A stretch of 64,000 bases of DNA from Desulforamulus ferrireducens. Its GTDB lineage: Bacteria; Bacillota; Desulfotomaculia; Desulfotomaculales; Desulfotomaculaceae. The notes beneath the pieces were generated by a model that was not told the DNA's origin, did not search any database, and saw only the letters and a list, made by a program, of their open reading frames with translations. The stretch's first letter is position 1, and every line of letters begins with the position of its first letter. Shown piece after piece: positions 18,529 through 26,991 of the stretch. The position numbers and the translations under genes are program-made. The stretch covers positions 2,294,001 through 2,358,000 of the forward strand of contig NZ_CP019698.1 in assembly GCF_002005145.1 (NCBI RefSeq), written 5' to 3'.

Positions 18529-19934
18529 CAGGAAATCTTCTCCTTTTTCTTGGTAATTAACAAATCCGGTATGCGATAGCCGTTGACCAGGAGGTAATCG
18601 TCCTTGAAATCAATGCTAAAGGGAATATCGGCTTCGTCGTTTTTAATACAGGCCAGAATGAGTTTGATAAAATCATCATCCCCATTAAGGCGCAAATCCT
18701 TAGCCCTTAAGATACCCTGCTGAGCCAGTTGCTCCATGATATATGCCAGTACCTGTTGATGGGAATAGACCTTGGCCAGACGCTTTTTGAATTCCTGCAT
18801 TTCCGCATCAAACTCTGCCTGGTTAATTATGCTTTTTAGATTGGTGGTGCGCGGTTGGTGCTCCCGGCGCTTGCGCGGTTCGGTATATAATGATTCTTCG
18901 TCTACAAAACCCTGCTGGAACAGGGGTAAGTCCTCACTTAAGAGACTAATCTCTGCCTCCCTTCGCTTGTCGTTAAGACTGGGCAGGCGCTTCATAATCT
19001 CAACCAGCTTACCTTTAATATTCCGTTCGGTGTTGATGTAGTACTGCAGCCGCTCCACCGAAGCCCTGGTGTAGGCAGTATTTTTCTTATCTATGGATTT
19101 TAGCAACTGGTCGATACCTTCGTAGGTATCAATGATCTCACCAATCATGACAATTACTTTTTGACGGCAGATTTCTATGTCCAACTCAAAGCCCCTTTTT
19201 TGTCCTACTTCAGCCATTTCTTCAATTAACCGGGGCTCCGTCAGCCAATTCTTGAGGATTCTTAAGATACGGTTTTTAAAACGGGGCACACTGTCAAAGG
19301 TCTTGAGGGGATGATATATTTTGTCGGAGATTTTTTGACGGAAAACATCAAAATGTTCCGCCAGAATCTCTTTAACCTCAACCTGTTCCTGCAGTCTCTG
19401 ATGATAAAACCTTAAATTAGCCAACAGTTCCCGCAAAGCATTGGCTAAGTTCTCCGTTAGTTGATGGGCCTGACGCAGTCCGTCAAACATATAATCATCC
19501 CGCTCTGCATCGGCGGTCTTCAGGATAGAATAAGTGGAATAGACAAAACCATTATATTCAGTGGTTTTACCGCTAACCAAATCGTGGAACAGATTAAGCA
19601 GCTTACTGGCGTACATGGGCACCACATACTGTTCGGTAAAATTCTGACTGTCTGTCTCCCTTTCCAGCCAACCCGTTTCCAGAAACTTTCTAATTAAAAA
19701 ATGAGCCCTGCCCGAGAGGTTGTCCTCAAATGTCAGAACCCCCTCCTCTTCCTGCAGGTCCATCATTTGATTTTCCAGGTTGGCAATCAAACTGCCCACT
19801 AAATCTTCCTTGGCAATGATGGCCGAGTGCTGGTGGGCCTGTCTAATGACAAATAAGGCCTCTATGTAAATTTTTTTATTGGGAGAAGTTAACACCGAGA
19901 AAAAGTTCTCCGGGTAGATGTCATAAAATCTCAT
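18528..19934 (-). CDS. jetA: Wadjet subunit JetA (MukF/kleisin-like; type II-like)
   Basis: The 468-residue protein begins M-R-F-Y-D-I-Y-P-E-N-F-F-S-V-L-T-S, a start I associate with JetA of type II Wadjet systems. It is largely helical with an acidic, kleisin-like organisation. It would bridge the JetC heads. The ATG at 19934 follows a GGAG site. An upstream in-frame extension to 20060 runs into the hairpin and the IS256 end and is unlikely to be coding. It heads a tightly overlapping jetA-B-C-D operon. The subtype call should be checked against models, since types I-III differ mainly in this subunit. Confidence 0.82.
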   Translation of the reverse strand: MRFYDIYPENFFSVLTSPNKKIYIEALFVIRQAHQHSAIIAKEDLVGSLIANLENQMMDLQEEEGVLTFEDNLSGRAHFLIRKFLETGWLERETDSQNFTEQYVVPMYASKLLNLFHDLVSGKTTEYNGFVYSTYSILKTADAERDDYMFDGLRQAHQLTENLANALRELLANLRFYHQRLQEQVEVKEILAEHFDVFRQKISDKIYHPLKTFDSVPRFKNRILRILKNWLTEPRLIEEMAEVGQKRGFELDIEICRQKVIVMIGEIIDTYEGIDQLLKSIDKKNTAYTRASVERLQYYINTERNIKGKLVEIMKRLPSLNDKRREAEISLLSEDLPLFQQGFVDEESLYTEPRKRREHQPRTTNLKSIINQAEFDAEMQEFKKRLAKVYSHQQVLAYIMEQLAQQGILRAKDLRLNGDDDFIKLILACIKNDEADIPFSIDFKDDYLLVNGYRIPDLLITKKKEKIS

Positions 19935-20002
19935 AATTACTCCAAAATCCTTTTTTATTACTATTTTGGACAAAAAAAGAGAAAAACCTGCACAATATCG
20001 AG

Positions 20003-21520
20003 TTAAGTCCTTATAATTGTGTAAAAAGGTTTTCTGAAAAATAAAGGGAGCCATTACCAAATTCCTCAGTTAGAATAAAGGTGTGAACAATACCTAAAGA
20101 GAGGAGATTTGAAATGGCTCAATATCAGATTACCGTAAATCAGGAACTTTTGCACCGTTTATTTTTAAGCGATAACAAAGATTCCGGTGTAGCAGCTCTG
20201 CTGGAATCCGTATTGAACCAAATTTTGCAGGCTCAGGCTACCGAGCAACTAGAAGCCGAACCATATGAGCGCACTGAAGAAAGGAAGGGGTATCGCAATG
20301 GGACTTATCCACATAAGCTAACCACTCGCGTCGGCACCCTTACCCTGAGAATTCCTCGGTTTCGCAATGGCAAATTCTCCACAGAACTGTTTGCCAGATA
20401 CCAGCGCAGTGAACAAGCTCTGGTACTGGCTCTAATGGAGATGGTAATCAATGGGGTCTCAACCCGTAAGGTGAGCCAAATCACCGAAGAACTTTGTGGA
20501 ACCGAGTTTTCCAAATCTACCGTTTCCGAACTGTGCAAGAAGCTAGACCCGGTAGTACATGGCTGGAACAATCGGAATCTGCATGATATGCGCTACCCTT
20601 TTATCCTTGTGGATGCCCTTGTTCTCAAGGTTCGTGAAGAAGGGCGTGTTCGCGCACGTAGTGTGATGATTGCCATTGGTGTTAACACTGATGGTTACAG
20701 AGAAATTCTCGGATTGATACTGGGTGATAGTGAATCTGAGTCCAGTTGGGGCGAATTCTTTACCTGGTTAAAATCCCGTGGCTTACGGGGTGTTGATATC
20801 ATTGTTTCAGATAATCACGGTGGGTTGGTGAAGGCCGTACGCAGCCATTTTCAGGGTGTTACCTGGCAACGTTGTCAAACCCACTTCATGCGCAACATCC
20901 TAGATGTTACCCCAAAGTCAATACAGGATGAACTCTATCCACATCTAAGAGCTATTCTAGATGCACCGGACGTAGATACCGCCCGTGTGTTATTAAATCA
21001 AACCCTAGAGGCTTATGAGAACAGGGCTCCAAAGGCCATGAAGGTGTTGGAAGATGGCTTTGATGATGCTACAGCTATTCTTATTTTGCCAGAACGTTAT
21101 CGCCGTCGGTTGCGTACCACAAACGGTGTAGAACGCCTTAACGAAGAAATTAGGCGCAGGGAACGAGTTATTCGCATTTTCCCCAACCGCGAGTCCGTGA
21201 TCCGTCTAGTAGGTGCCCTCCTTATGGAGTTTGATGACAAATGGGCCAGTGGTAGAAAGTATCTGGATATGAGTGAATACCTGCAATGGCAGGAATCTCA
21301 GAGACAAGCCCGTGCTTTTTCTAAAGTAACGCCAATTCGGTAAATTAACCTGAACACCACCTAAATAACCAAACCATCGGAGCCAGGCGGCTGTCAAGGG
21401 GCCGCGAAGCGGCGGCGAAGCCTTTACCCTTGACGGGCGACTGGGGAGATGGATAATTACAATGGTGGTGTTCAAGGTTACCTAGCTGAGGAATTTTACA
21501 CATAAATTAGGACTTGATCC
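20003..21520 (+). mobile_element. IS256-family insertion sequence with 9-base target duplication
   Basis: The element is flanked by a perfect 9-base direct repeat AATATCGAG at 19994-20002 and 21521-21529, the size expected for IS256 elements. The inverted ends share AAGTCCT near the tips and TGTGTAAAA further in. After the transposase stop about 175 bases remain, including a GC-rich inverted repeat built on CAAGGG and CCCTTG around 21395-21435. The target is the loop of the hairpin upstream of jetA. Confidence 0.85.
20114..21343 (+). CDS. IS256-family (Mutator-type) transposase
   Basis: The 409-residue protein shows the family start N-Q-E-L-L-H-R-L-F, R-K-G-Y-R-N-G-T-Y, V-G-T-L-T-L-R-I-P-R-F-R-N-G-K-F and V-S-T-R-K-V-S-Q-I. 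The catalytic acidic residues sit in L-V-D-A-L-V, I-V-S-D-N-H-G-G-L and the R-L-N-E-E-I-R-R-R-E-R-V region near the C-terminus. The frame is intact with a GAGGAG site upstream, so it may be functional. Confidence 0.93.
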   Translation: MAQYQITVNQELLHRLFLSDNKDSGVAALLESVLNQILQAQATEQLEAEPYERTEERKGYRNGTYPHKLTTRVGTLTLRIPRFRNGKFSTELFARYQRSEQALVLALMEMVINGVSTRKVSQITEELCGTEFSKSTVSELCKKLDPVVHGWNNRNLHDMRYPFILVDALVLKVREEGRVRARSVMIAIGVNTDGYREILGLILGDSESESSWGEFFTWLKSRGLRGVDIIVSDNHGGLVKAVRSHFQGVTWQRCQTHFMRNILDVTPKSIQDELYPHLRAILDAPDVDTARVLLNQTLEAYENRAPKAMKVLEDGFDDATAILILPERYRRRLRTTNGVERLNEEIRRRERVIRIFPNRESVIRLVGALLMEFDDKWASGRKYLDMSEYLQWQESQRQARAFSKVTPIR

Positions 21521-21594
21521 AATATCGAGAAATGAGCCGGTTTTTCTCTTTTTGTTTAGTTCTCCCCAAATATAAATCTATTTTCTAATACTTA

Positions 21595-22626
21595 TTAATT
21601 ATATATAAAATAATCTGGCAAGCTGTCATTTTCCTGTATATACTTATAGGTCCTCTGCAATACATCCCTTGGCTTTACCCCTCTTTGCACCGCCTCGTCA
21701 TATTCCCTTAACCAGTATTCTTTCAGTTCGTAGCCAAGCAGCATTCTTAGCAGCACATACAAAGATATCTCACTTTCCCGCTCCTCATAATTTTCATGAT
21801 AATATTTAATGGCCTTTTCATATTCACCCAATGCCATATATAACCTGAAAACCATTTCCACCAAATTATTATTTTTTTCTCTACGCTCGTAAATGGAGGA
21901 GACCGATAACCATGATTTCTTGTCTGTCTTTGTTTTTGAGCTTGCCAATTCTGCTTTTAGTGCCACACATTGTTCAATGGCAATCTCTTTAGCATCTGGT
22001 GATTTGAGATTCTTCACCAGTATAATAATCAATTCTGAGTGTAATGTTTCCCTGTCTACTATGCTATCAATAACCAGTGCAACGGCAGGTTTTACCACTT
22101 CCGGGCTGATACCGCTGCTAAGTTTTCTTTTGAGCACCATGTCAAGCAACATAGTTTGCTCTATACCAACGGACCTGAAAGGGTTATCAGTATTGAAAAT
22201 ATAATAACCACAGGCATAGCTCAACATCTTATACAGTTGTTCCAGTAAAATAGTTGCGGTTCTGCCCCCTTCACCTTCCACTGAAACACTCTGTAAACTC
22301 TTGATATAAGCTTTTACTTTAAACCTCCATTTTGGTCTCTCTGATTTACGTATTACATTATTTGGTACCATATAATACTGATTAAATGCATGCTCAATAA
22401 ACTGGTGGATCTCTAACTTTAATTCTTGTATATCAATTTGCTTAGCCTGTTTTTTCTCATTCTTTTTCTTGCCTAAATATGCCTGAACATCCTGCAGCAA
22501 AGCATCGATATCATTGTCTTCACGCAGTTTCTTGGGCATGGCTTTATACATTTCCAGTATAAGTAATCTCAATTCTTCTTCATTATACTTTTTCAGTAAT
22601 TCTTTAAGCTCTGACACCAACATCAC
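21595..22626 (-). CDS. Unrecognised helical protein upstream of the Wadjet operon
   Basis: I do not recognise this 343-residue protein. It is rich in Leu, Glu and Lys and predicted to be almost entirely helical. A short N-terminal helical unit (S-E-L-K-E-L-L-K-K-Y-N-E-E-E-L) is followed by a Lys/Gln-rich linker near residues 50-65. The remaining 270 residues alternate amphipathic helices in a TPR-like rhythm (E-Y-E-K-A-I-K-Y-Y-H-E-N-Y near residue 275). No signal peptide, membrane segment or catalytic motif is seen. It reads toward the jet operon on the same strand, with the IS256 copy between them. The start may be the GTG at 22626 or the ATG three bases later. Confidence 0.6.
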   Translation of the reverse strand: MMLVSELKELLKKYNEEELRLLILEMYKAMPKKLREDNDIDALLQDVQAYLGKKKNEKKQAKQIDIQELKLEIHQFIEHAFNQYYMVPNNVIRKSERPKWRFKVKAYIKSLQSVSVEGEGGRTATILLEQLYKMLSYACGYYIFNTDNPFRSVGIEQTMLLDMVLKRKLSSGISPEVVKPAVALVIDSIVDRETLHSELIIILVKNLKSPDAKEIAIEQCVALKAELASSKTKTDKKSWLSVSSIYERREKNNNLVEMVFRLYMALGEYEKAIKYYHENYEERESEISLYVLLRMLLGYELKEYWLREYDEAVQRGVKPRDVLQRTYKYIQENDSLPDYFIYN

Positions 22627-22820
22627 TCATACACTCCAATATATCAAATAAAATCTAAATTCCTCAATTATCAGTGAAACTCCTTTTAGATACTCTTTTT
22701 GTTTTAAAGATAATTCCTGTGTTTTACAAAATGAGTCCAAGCTCCAATGAAGGTGAAAATCACACTTTTTAATCTAAAACATAGAATAATATTGTAATAT
22801 TTAGGAAAGGGGTTTTCAAT

Positions 22821-23330
22821 TTGGCTATTTTTCGTAAAATGCATCTCTGCCCTTACTATCCAAATATGCCTATGTTCAACCCGGGCAATCAGCTCCCTAA
22901 TCACCAAAGCTATGCTCCCGTTTATTTAATGGATTATGGGCCATATCCCTTTGTCGTTAATATTGAAGCAGCTACCAAACAAAACAATAATTTTCGTCTG
23001 GCTTTATGGACCGGAAAACATCTGCAACTTACCTTAATGAGTATTAAGGTGGGAGAGGACATAGGTTTAGAAATGCACCCAAACCTCGATCAATTCATAC
23101 GTATTGAAGAAGGGCAAGGACTTGTTCTCATGGGAGATACAAAGGATAGGTTGGATTTTCAAGCCTGTGTCCAAGATGATTATATCTTTATTATTCCTGC
23201 CGGTAAATGGCACAATTTAATTAACACAGGAAATAAGCCAATTAAACTATATTCTATTTATGCTCCACCTGAGCACCCCCACGGCACTGTGCATAAAACA
23301 AAAGCAGATGCCGCCGAACACCATTATTAA
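22821..23330 (+). CDS. Cupin-domain protein
   Basis: The 169-residue protein contains a single cupin barrel. Motif 1 is G-L-E-M-H-P-N-L-D-Q-F-I-R-I-E-E-G-Q-G and motif 2 is P-A-G-K-W-H-N-L-I-N-T-G. The His and Glu residues fit a metal-binding site. The N-terminal 40 residues are Pro/Asn/Tyr-rich. Related proteins in Clostridia and Bacilli are small cupins of unknown substrate. The start is a TTG after AGGAAAGGGG, and a downstream ATG at codon 7 is possible. A strong terminator follows. Confidence 0.8.
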   Translation: MAIFRKMHLCPYYPNMPMFNPGNQLPNHQSYAPVYLMDYGPYPFVVNIEAATKQNNNFRLALWTGKHLQLTLMSIKVGEDIGLEMHPNLDQFIRIEEGQGLVLMGDTKDRLDFQACVQDDYIFIIPAGKWHNLINTGNKPIKLYSIYAPPEHPHGTVHKTKADAAEHHY

Positions 23331-23335
23331 AATGC

Positions 23336-23375
23336 CAAACCCCGCCCTGTCTGCAGCTGCCAGTGGCGGGGTTTG
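23336..23375 (+). terminator. Rho-independent-type hairpin after the cupin gene
   Basis: CAAACCCCGCC pairs with GGCGGGGTTTG around a 15-20 base loop, six bases after the cupin stop. The following T-run is weak. Confidence 0.6.
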
Positions 23376-23389
23376 CCTGTTCTAATAAC

Positions 23390-23563
23390 CTATAAATATT
23401 TACTACCTTCCCTTACGCTAAGGGGATGGAGTGTATTATGATCGATAAAATTCCTCACCCATTCTTGATTGGTTTTGGAATACTCTCTTAACGCCCAACC
23501 GATGGCCTTGTTGATGAAGAACTCTTTTGTTCCACTGTTTCTTTTAATAATGTAATATATCAT
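23390..23563 (-). pseudogene. 3' remnant of a DNA alkylation repair (AlkD-like) gene
   Basis: The minus strand from 23563 encodes about 57 residues ending at a TAG at 23390. They include K-E-F-F-I-N-K-A-I-G-W-A-L-R-E-Y-S-K-T and the terminal L-S-V-R-E-G-S-K-Y-L, the well-conserved C-terminus of AlkC/AlkD HEAT-repeat DNA glycosylases. The remaining about 170 residues of such an enzyme are missing. A strong palindrome lies at the break point. It is probably a non-functional leftover. Confidence 0.75.
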
Positions 23564-23574
23564 TCCTTTTTTGC

Positions 23575-23628
23575 AAAACTAGGCTTGCGCCAAGTCCTTT
23601 CGGACGCAGGCGAAAGCCATAGTTTTTT
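23575..23628. repeat. Long palindrome at the AlkD break point
   Basis: AAAACTAGGCTT and its near-complement AAAGCCATAGTTT enclose a second pairing of CCAAGTCC-like and GGAC-type bases around TTTC. The whole forms a stem-loop of over 50 bases with a T-run on both strands. It may be a small palindromic repeat that inserted into, or promoted loss of, the AlkD gene, and it may also terminate transcription. Confidence 0.5.
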
Positions 23629-23646
23629 TATACTTTCATCGTTCTT

Positions 23647-24156
23647 CTACCAGCGATCATAATGTATTTTAGACTCATCATAGCGGTTAGCTGGTTCCTT
23701 ATGTTCGGCTGGATGCCCAACAGCTATTATGCCCAGTGGAATCACCGACTGAGGCAACCCTAAAATGTTTTTCACACCAACTACTCTCTCATCCACCGGA
23801 TAGATGCCGCACCACACAGCCCCCAGTCCCAAATGCGCTGCCATGATTAAAATGTTCTCTGTGGCCGCCGAGCAATCTTGTACCCAGTAGCCTTTATGCT
23901 TTTCCTTCGCTTCATCCCCACAAACAACAATGGCCAGGTCAGCCTCCTTGAGCATTTTAGTATAGGGGCTAACCTCGGTCAATTTTTGTAGTACTTCCTT
24001 ATCCCTGACAACTACAAACTCCCACGGTTGCTGATTTCCCGCAGAAGGAGCGGCCATGGCCGCTTCCAACAACTGTTTTACCATTTCCCGGGATACATGC
24101 TCGCCGGTATATTTCCTTATGCTTCTTCTTTGAAAAATTGCATTCACAATATTCAC
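23647..24156 (-). CDS. Nitroreductase-family FMN oxidoreductase
   Basis: The 169-residue protein begins with the FMN-binding pattern of the family: A-I-F-Q-R-R-S-I-R-K-Y-T-G near residue 12 and A-A-M-A-A-P-S-A-G-N-Q-Q-P-W-E-F near residue 45. The later segment A-H-L-G-L-G-A-V-W-C-G-I-Y-P is also typical. Such small proteins reduce nitro compounds, quinones or flavins with NAD(P)H. The physiological substrate is not known. It follows the flavodoxin-like gene 52 bases upstream on the same strand, so they may form a redox pair. Confidence 0.88.
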   Translation of the reverse strand: MNIVNAIFQRRSIRKYTGEHVSREMVKQLLEAAMAAPSAGNQQPWEFVVVRDKEVLQKLTEVSPYTKMLKEADLAIVVCGDEAKEKHKGYWVQDCSAATENILIMAAHLGLGAVWCGIYPVDERVVGVKNILGLPQSVIPLGIIAVGHPAEHKEPANRYDESKIHYDRW

Positions 24157-24208
24157 CCCTCTAGCTTAACTATTTTATTAGACTTTCTTAAAGTTCCTTT
24201 AATTATGT

Positions 24209-24859
24209 TTACCGGGCTGTAACTAAACCGGCTCCCATCTCAAAGGCTTTCTTGCAATCGATGGGAAATTGTCTTTCCCGGTGTTGGGCCTTTTGAGCCG
24301 CATCAAAAAGATCTGCCACTACCTTGGAATAATCCTTAAACTGATAGGTATCATAGCTGTACAGATGCTCTACCTTGCCTCCAAAAAGCATTTTCAGCGA
24401 CACCTCATGTTGACTAATCTTTTGCTCGTAGGCCATTTCCTTGGCCATTTTTTCTGTAACATTCATGGTGTAAATAAAACCAATGTTCATCTGTTTGGGG
24501 GCCAATGATTTCACAGGTTTGGAATAAACTAGATATTGAAACATGAGACGCTCCAAAAAGGACCTCATCTCTCCTGTAACACACCCAAAGTAGATAGGGG
24601 AGCCTAAAACTATAGCATCTGCTTCTTCAATTTTTCTTAGATAAGGCTCTAAATCATCCTGCAAGGCACACTTACCATAACTGGTACCATTGATTGTTTT
24701 ACAAGCAAAACAACTGATACATCCCTTAAAATTTAGGTCATATAGATGAACTATTTCTGTTGTGGCCCCTTTGCTGGCTGCCCCTTCCAGGGCTTTGTTT
24801 AACAAAGTCGCTGTATTCCATTGCTTTCTTGGACTACCGTTGAATCCGAGTACTTTCAT
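24209..24859 (-). CDS. Flavodoxin-family/iron-sulfur flavoprotein (NADPH-dependent FMN reductase type)
   Basis: The 216-residue protein begins M-K-V-L-G-F-N-G-S-P-R-K, the FMN phosphate loop of this family. It continues with a C-I-S-C-F-A-C-K cysteine cluster near residue 47 and a further Cys about 11 residues on. This spacing suits iron-sulfur flavoproteins, though only a partial cluster motif is visible. I-V-L-G-S-P-I-Y-F-G and M-R-S-F-L-E-R are typical. The ATG at 24859 follows GGGGGA. The annotated frame could extend 13 codons upstream but without similarity. Confidence 0.82.
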   Translation of the reverse strand: MKVLGFNGSPRKQWNTATLLNKALEGAASKGATTEIVHLYDLNFKGCISCFACKTINGTSYGKCALQDDLEPYLRKIEEADAIVLGSPIYFGCVTGEMRSFLERLMFQYLVYSKPVKSLAPKQMNIGFIYTMNVTEKMAKEMAYEQKISQHEVSLKMLFGGKVEHLYSYDTYQFKDYSKVVADLFDAAQKAQHRERQFPIDCKKAFEMGAGLVTAR

Positions 24860-25061
24860 TCTTAATCCCCCATTTATTAAGTGTAAATATTTATCCATAT
24901 TATAACATTATCGTTTATTTAACTCACATTATCCTTGGATTTGTCTACTTTATAGCCAGAGACAGTTTCACTTTTTTTATGGATCTGCACACCTGTTTTT
25001 GGCAAACATTAACAAAACACCCTTATCTGTCATATTGTGTCAGAAAAAGGAGGTTATTGCT

Positions 25062-25793
25062 ATGACTGATAGAAATGATTCTTTAAAGAGATGTGGTTGT
25101 GATGTCTGGGATGACTGCGGTTGTAAACCCAGTGACCCCTGTTCCCCACATCCTAACTACGATCCTAAACTTATTAAGGAGATTCTGGAAAGCATCTGCA
25201 ATTTAAAGCAGCAAATTGCCGACTGCGAGAACGTTTTAAATAGAATCGTCAGAGCGATTTTCAGCGACTCCTTTGGTTTACCTGAAATTAAGTCAGAAGT
25301 TTCTTTTATTGAAAGCACCGTAACCAATATTAATAATGAGATCATTAGTCCTACCTTTGGTTTGCAGGAGATTAAATCCGAGGTTTCAGCTATCCTAGGT
25401 ATCTTAGAAGAGCAAAACGGAACTGTACCTTTAGGTAGAACCACCGGACCCATTCGTATCTCAACCAGATTGGAATCGGCTCTGGAAGTAAAGGCCTATA
25501 ATGGCACTAACACACCACAAAGTGTTACCTTTGTGGTAAGAGAGTTCTCCAATTGTCCTGGTGACATTATAGACACCATTGTATTAACAAACATTCCCCC
25601 CTGTTGTGTCGACTTTGGTATCTCCTTTTTCCCTCCCGATATAGTGACCAATGTTGTCATAAATGCCTTTCCTTCCACCGACTCGGGACTTTATCTATAT
25701 GCGGCTACCATCAATAATGTAGCCCCGACCTTTCCAAAGGTTACCGAGATTTTAGCAGAGCAATGGCTACCACTGGCAACCTTCTGTGTGTAG
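25062..25793 (+). CDS. Cys-rich hypothetical protein, possibly a spore-surface protein
   Basis: The 243-residue product is not recognised with confidence. Its first 30 residues carry six cysteines in C-G-C-D-V-W-D-D-C-G-C-K-P and nearby. A helical region with two copies of the unit F-G-L-x-E-I-K-S-E-V-S follows near residues 70-115. The C-terminal 120 residues are beta-rich (V-T-F-V-V-R-E-F, L-Y-L-Y-A-A-T-I). Cys-rich starts and beta-sandwich ends recall spore-coat or exosporium proteins, which is only a guess. The ATG at 25062 follows AAAAAGGAGG, and a strong terminator follows the gene. Confidence 0.65.
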   Translation: MTDRNDSLKRCGCDVWDDCGCKPSDPCSPHPNYDPKLIKEILESICNLKQQIADCENVLNRIVRAIFSDSFGLPEIKSEVSFIESTVTNINNEIISPTFGLQEIKSEVSAILGILEEQNGTVPLGRTTGPIRISTRLESALEVKAYNGTNTPQSVTFVVREFSNCPGDIIDTIVLTNIPPCCVDFGISFFPPDIVTNVVINAFPSTDSGLYLYAATINNVAPTFPKVTEILAEQWLPLATFCV

Positions 25794-25802
25794 ACTAATG
25801 AA

Positions 25803-25844
25803 CACCCCGCAGCCATACAGGTATCTCACCTTGGCTGCGGGGTT
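25803..25844 (+). terminator. Rho-independent terminator
   Basis: ACCCCGCAGCCA pairs with TGGCTGCGGGGT and is followed by TATTTTA, ten bases after the Cys-rich gene. Confidence 0.85.
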
Positions 25845-25945
25845 ATTTTAGTTTATATGATAAATTCGATAGTTTTTGTGTAAAAAATATCGAGCAGACC
25901 TAATTGTCGCTTTGGTATGATGTAGCTAACGGAAGGGGGGAAACA

Positions 25946-26403
25946 ATGCTAAAGGAATTAAACCAGGTCATAGACTATATTGAAGAACATTTAACCGATG
26001 ATCTATCTCTGGAAGTGATTTCTCAATATGCTGGGATTTCTGATTATCACTTTAGAAAGATATTTCTTTATCTTTCAGGTATGACCCTCAGCGAATATAT
26101 AAAATACAGGAGATTATCGGAAGCAAGTATGGATTTGTTACACGGAGAAAAGGTAACAGATGTTGCTTTCAAGTATGGTTACCAATCAATAGATGGCTTT
26201 ACCAGAGCACTTGGGCAGTTTTCCCCAACGAAGGACCCTTTCCTGCCACGTTACAGCAAACAATGGCCAAAGTATATGCGGAATGGCTTCCCTCTTCCAA
26301 TTATGAAGTAATTAATGCCCCATCATTTTCTTTTACCAAAATGTCTCAAGACAAAAAGGATTATGCTTATAGCGAAATTTGGATTCCTGTGCGGAAGAGA
26401 TAG
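25946..26403 (+). pseudogene. AraC-type regulator with GyrI-like domain, internally deleted and frameshifted
   Basis: The ATG at 25946 (strong AAGGGGGG upstream) opens an AraC HTH domain of about 95 residues, with D-Y-H-F-R-K-I-F and V-A-F-K-Y-G-Y-Q-S. The frame then runs to a stop at 26311 with meaningless residues. In another frame, 26240-26403 encodes K-V-Y-A-E-W-L-P-S-S-N-Y-E-V followed by Y-A-Y-S-E-I-W-I-P-V-R-K-R. That is the exact kind of C-terminus seen in AraC-GyrI (Rob/BltR-like) effector domains. About 120-150 residues between the two parts are gone. The first part alone could still encode a DNA-binding protein. Confidence 0.8.
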
Positions 26404-26491
26404 GTGCTCTCAGTCAAAGTTTGCCTAACTTGACACTAATTTGCCTTCACCCCCGTCTATGGGGGACTTTTTTTAACGGCCTTCAAATTGG

Positions 26492-26977
26492 CTATCTTTT
26501 TACAATGGGATGCCTAATTACCGTTTTTAGTTTCTCAGGTGCCGTCTTGCGAGGGTCACTGAGATATATTTCGTGGTGTTGCCGTAAGCCGGACATCTCT
26601 GTCCGGTATCCCTGTGATGCAATGAACTCTTCCAGTGCCGCAACAGTAGGCCCCTCATCGTCATAAGGACCAATGTGCATAACCTGAGCGCACAAGCCTT
26701 CTGTGAAGTCCTCAAGGCGGGCTATGGACGTGTCCAGCCCTGGTTTTTTCTTGGCCAGGCTTGTCTTGGCTGTCTCAAAAACCTCGGGAGTGACGAATTC
26801 TGGCTGACGGATCATAATTACCCAGCTGAATTCGTCCTTCCTACCCATAACACTGCCATCAAAAGTGTTATCCTCAAACCACCACAGCCCTTCTAAGGGC
26901 GGCACATCAACGATACTGGGTTTAACCTTGGGCAAGTACAAGTCTTTATATGCTTTTTTACAATCAAAGGTTGCCAA
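26492..26977 (-). CDS. GyrI-like small-molecule-binding protein with internal deletion
   Basis: The 161-residue product has the start D-C-K-K-A-Y-K-D-L-Y-L-P-K and the C-terminal half of the GyrI-like COG4832 family: P-L-E-G-L-W-W, M-I-R-Q-P-E-F-V-T, M-H-I-G-P-Y-D-D-E and E-I-Y-L-S-D-P-R-K-T. The usual length is about 210. Roughly 45-50 residues between I-V-D-V-P and P-L-E-G, including the conserved Gly-Asn/Asp-Pro turn, are missing without breaking the frame. Start is a TTG after AAGGGGGC. It lies 14 bases downstream of the GTPase gene, so they are probably co-transcribed. Function of the shortened form is doubtful. Confidence 0.75.
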   Translation of the reverse strand: MATFDCKKAYKDLYLPKVKPSIVDVPPLEGLWWFEDNTFDGSVMGRKDEFSWVIMIRQPEFVTPEVFETAKTSLAKKKPGLDTSIARLEDFTEGLCAQVMHIGPYDDEGPTVAALEEFIASQGYRTEMSGLRQHHEIYLSDPRKTAPEKLKTVIRHPIVKR

Positions 26978-26991
26978 CTGCTAATGCCCCC

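Larger units (their letters stand above)
19970..21555 (-). other. A/T-rich hairpin upstream of jetA, split by the IS256 element
   Basis: The arm ACAAAAAAAGAGAAAAACC at 19970-19988 is matched by GGTTTTTCTCTTTTTGT at 21539-21555. When the IS256 copy is removed, these face each other across about 20-25 bases and form a long stem followed on the jet strand by Ts. It looks like the terminator of the upstream gene ending at 21595, or a leader attenuator of the jet operon. The insertion has split it. Confidence 0.6.

Noticed and set aside
24999-25061. Upstream extension of the Cys-rich protein by 21 residues
   Set aside because: The ATG at 25062 has a strong AAAAAGGAGG site; the earlier start has none.
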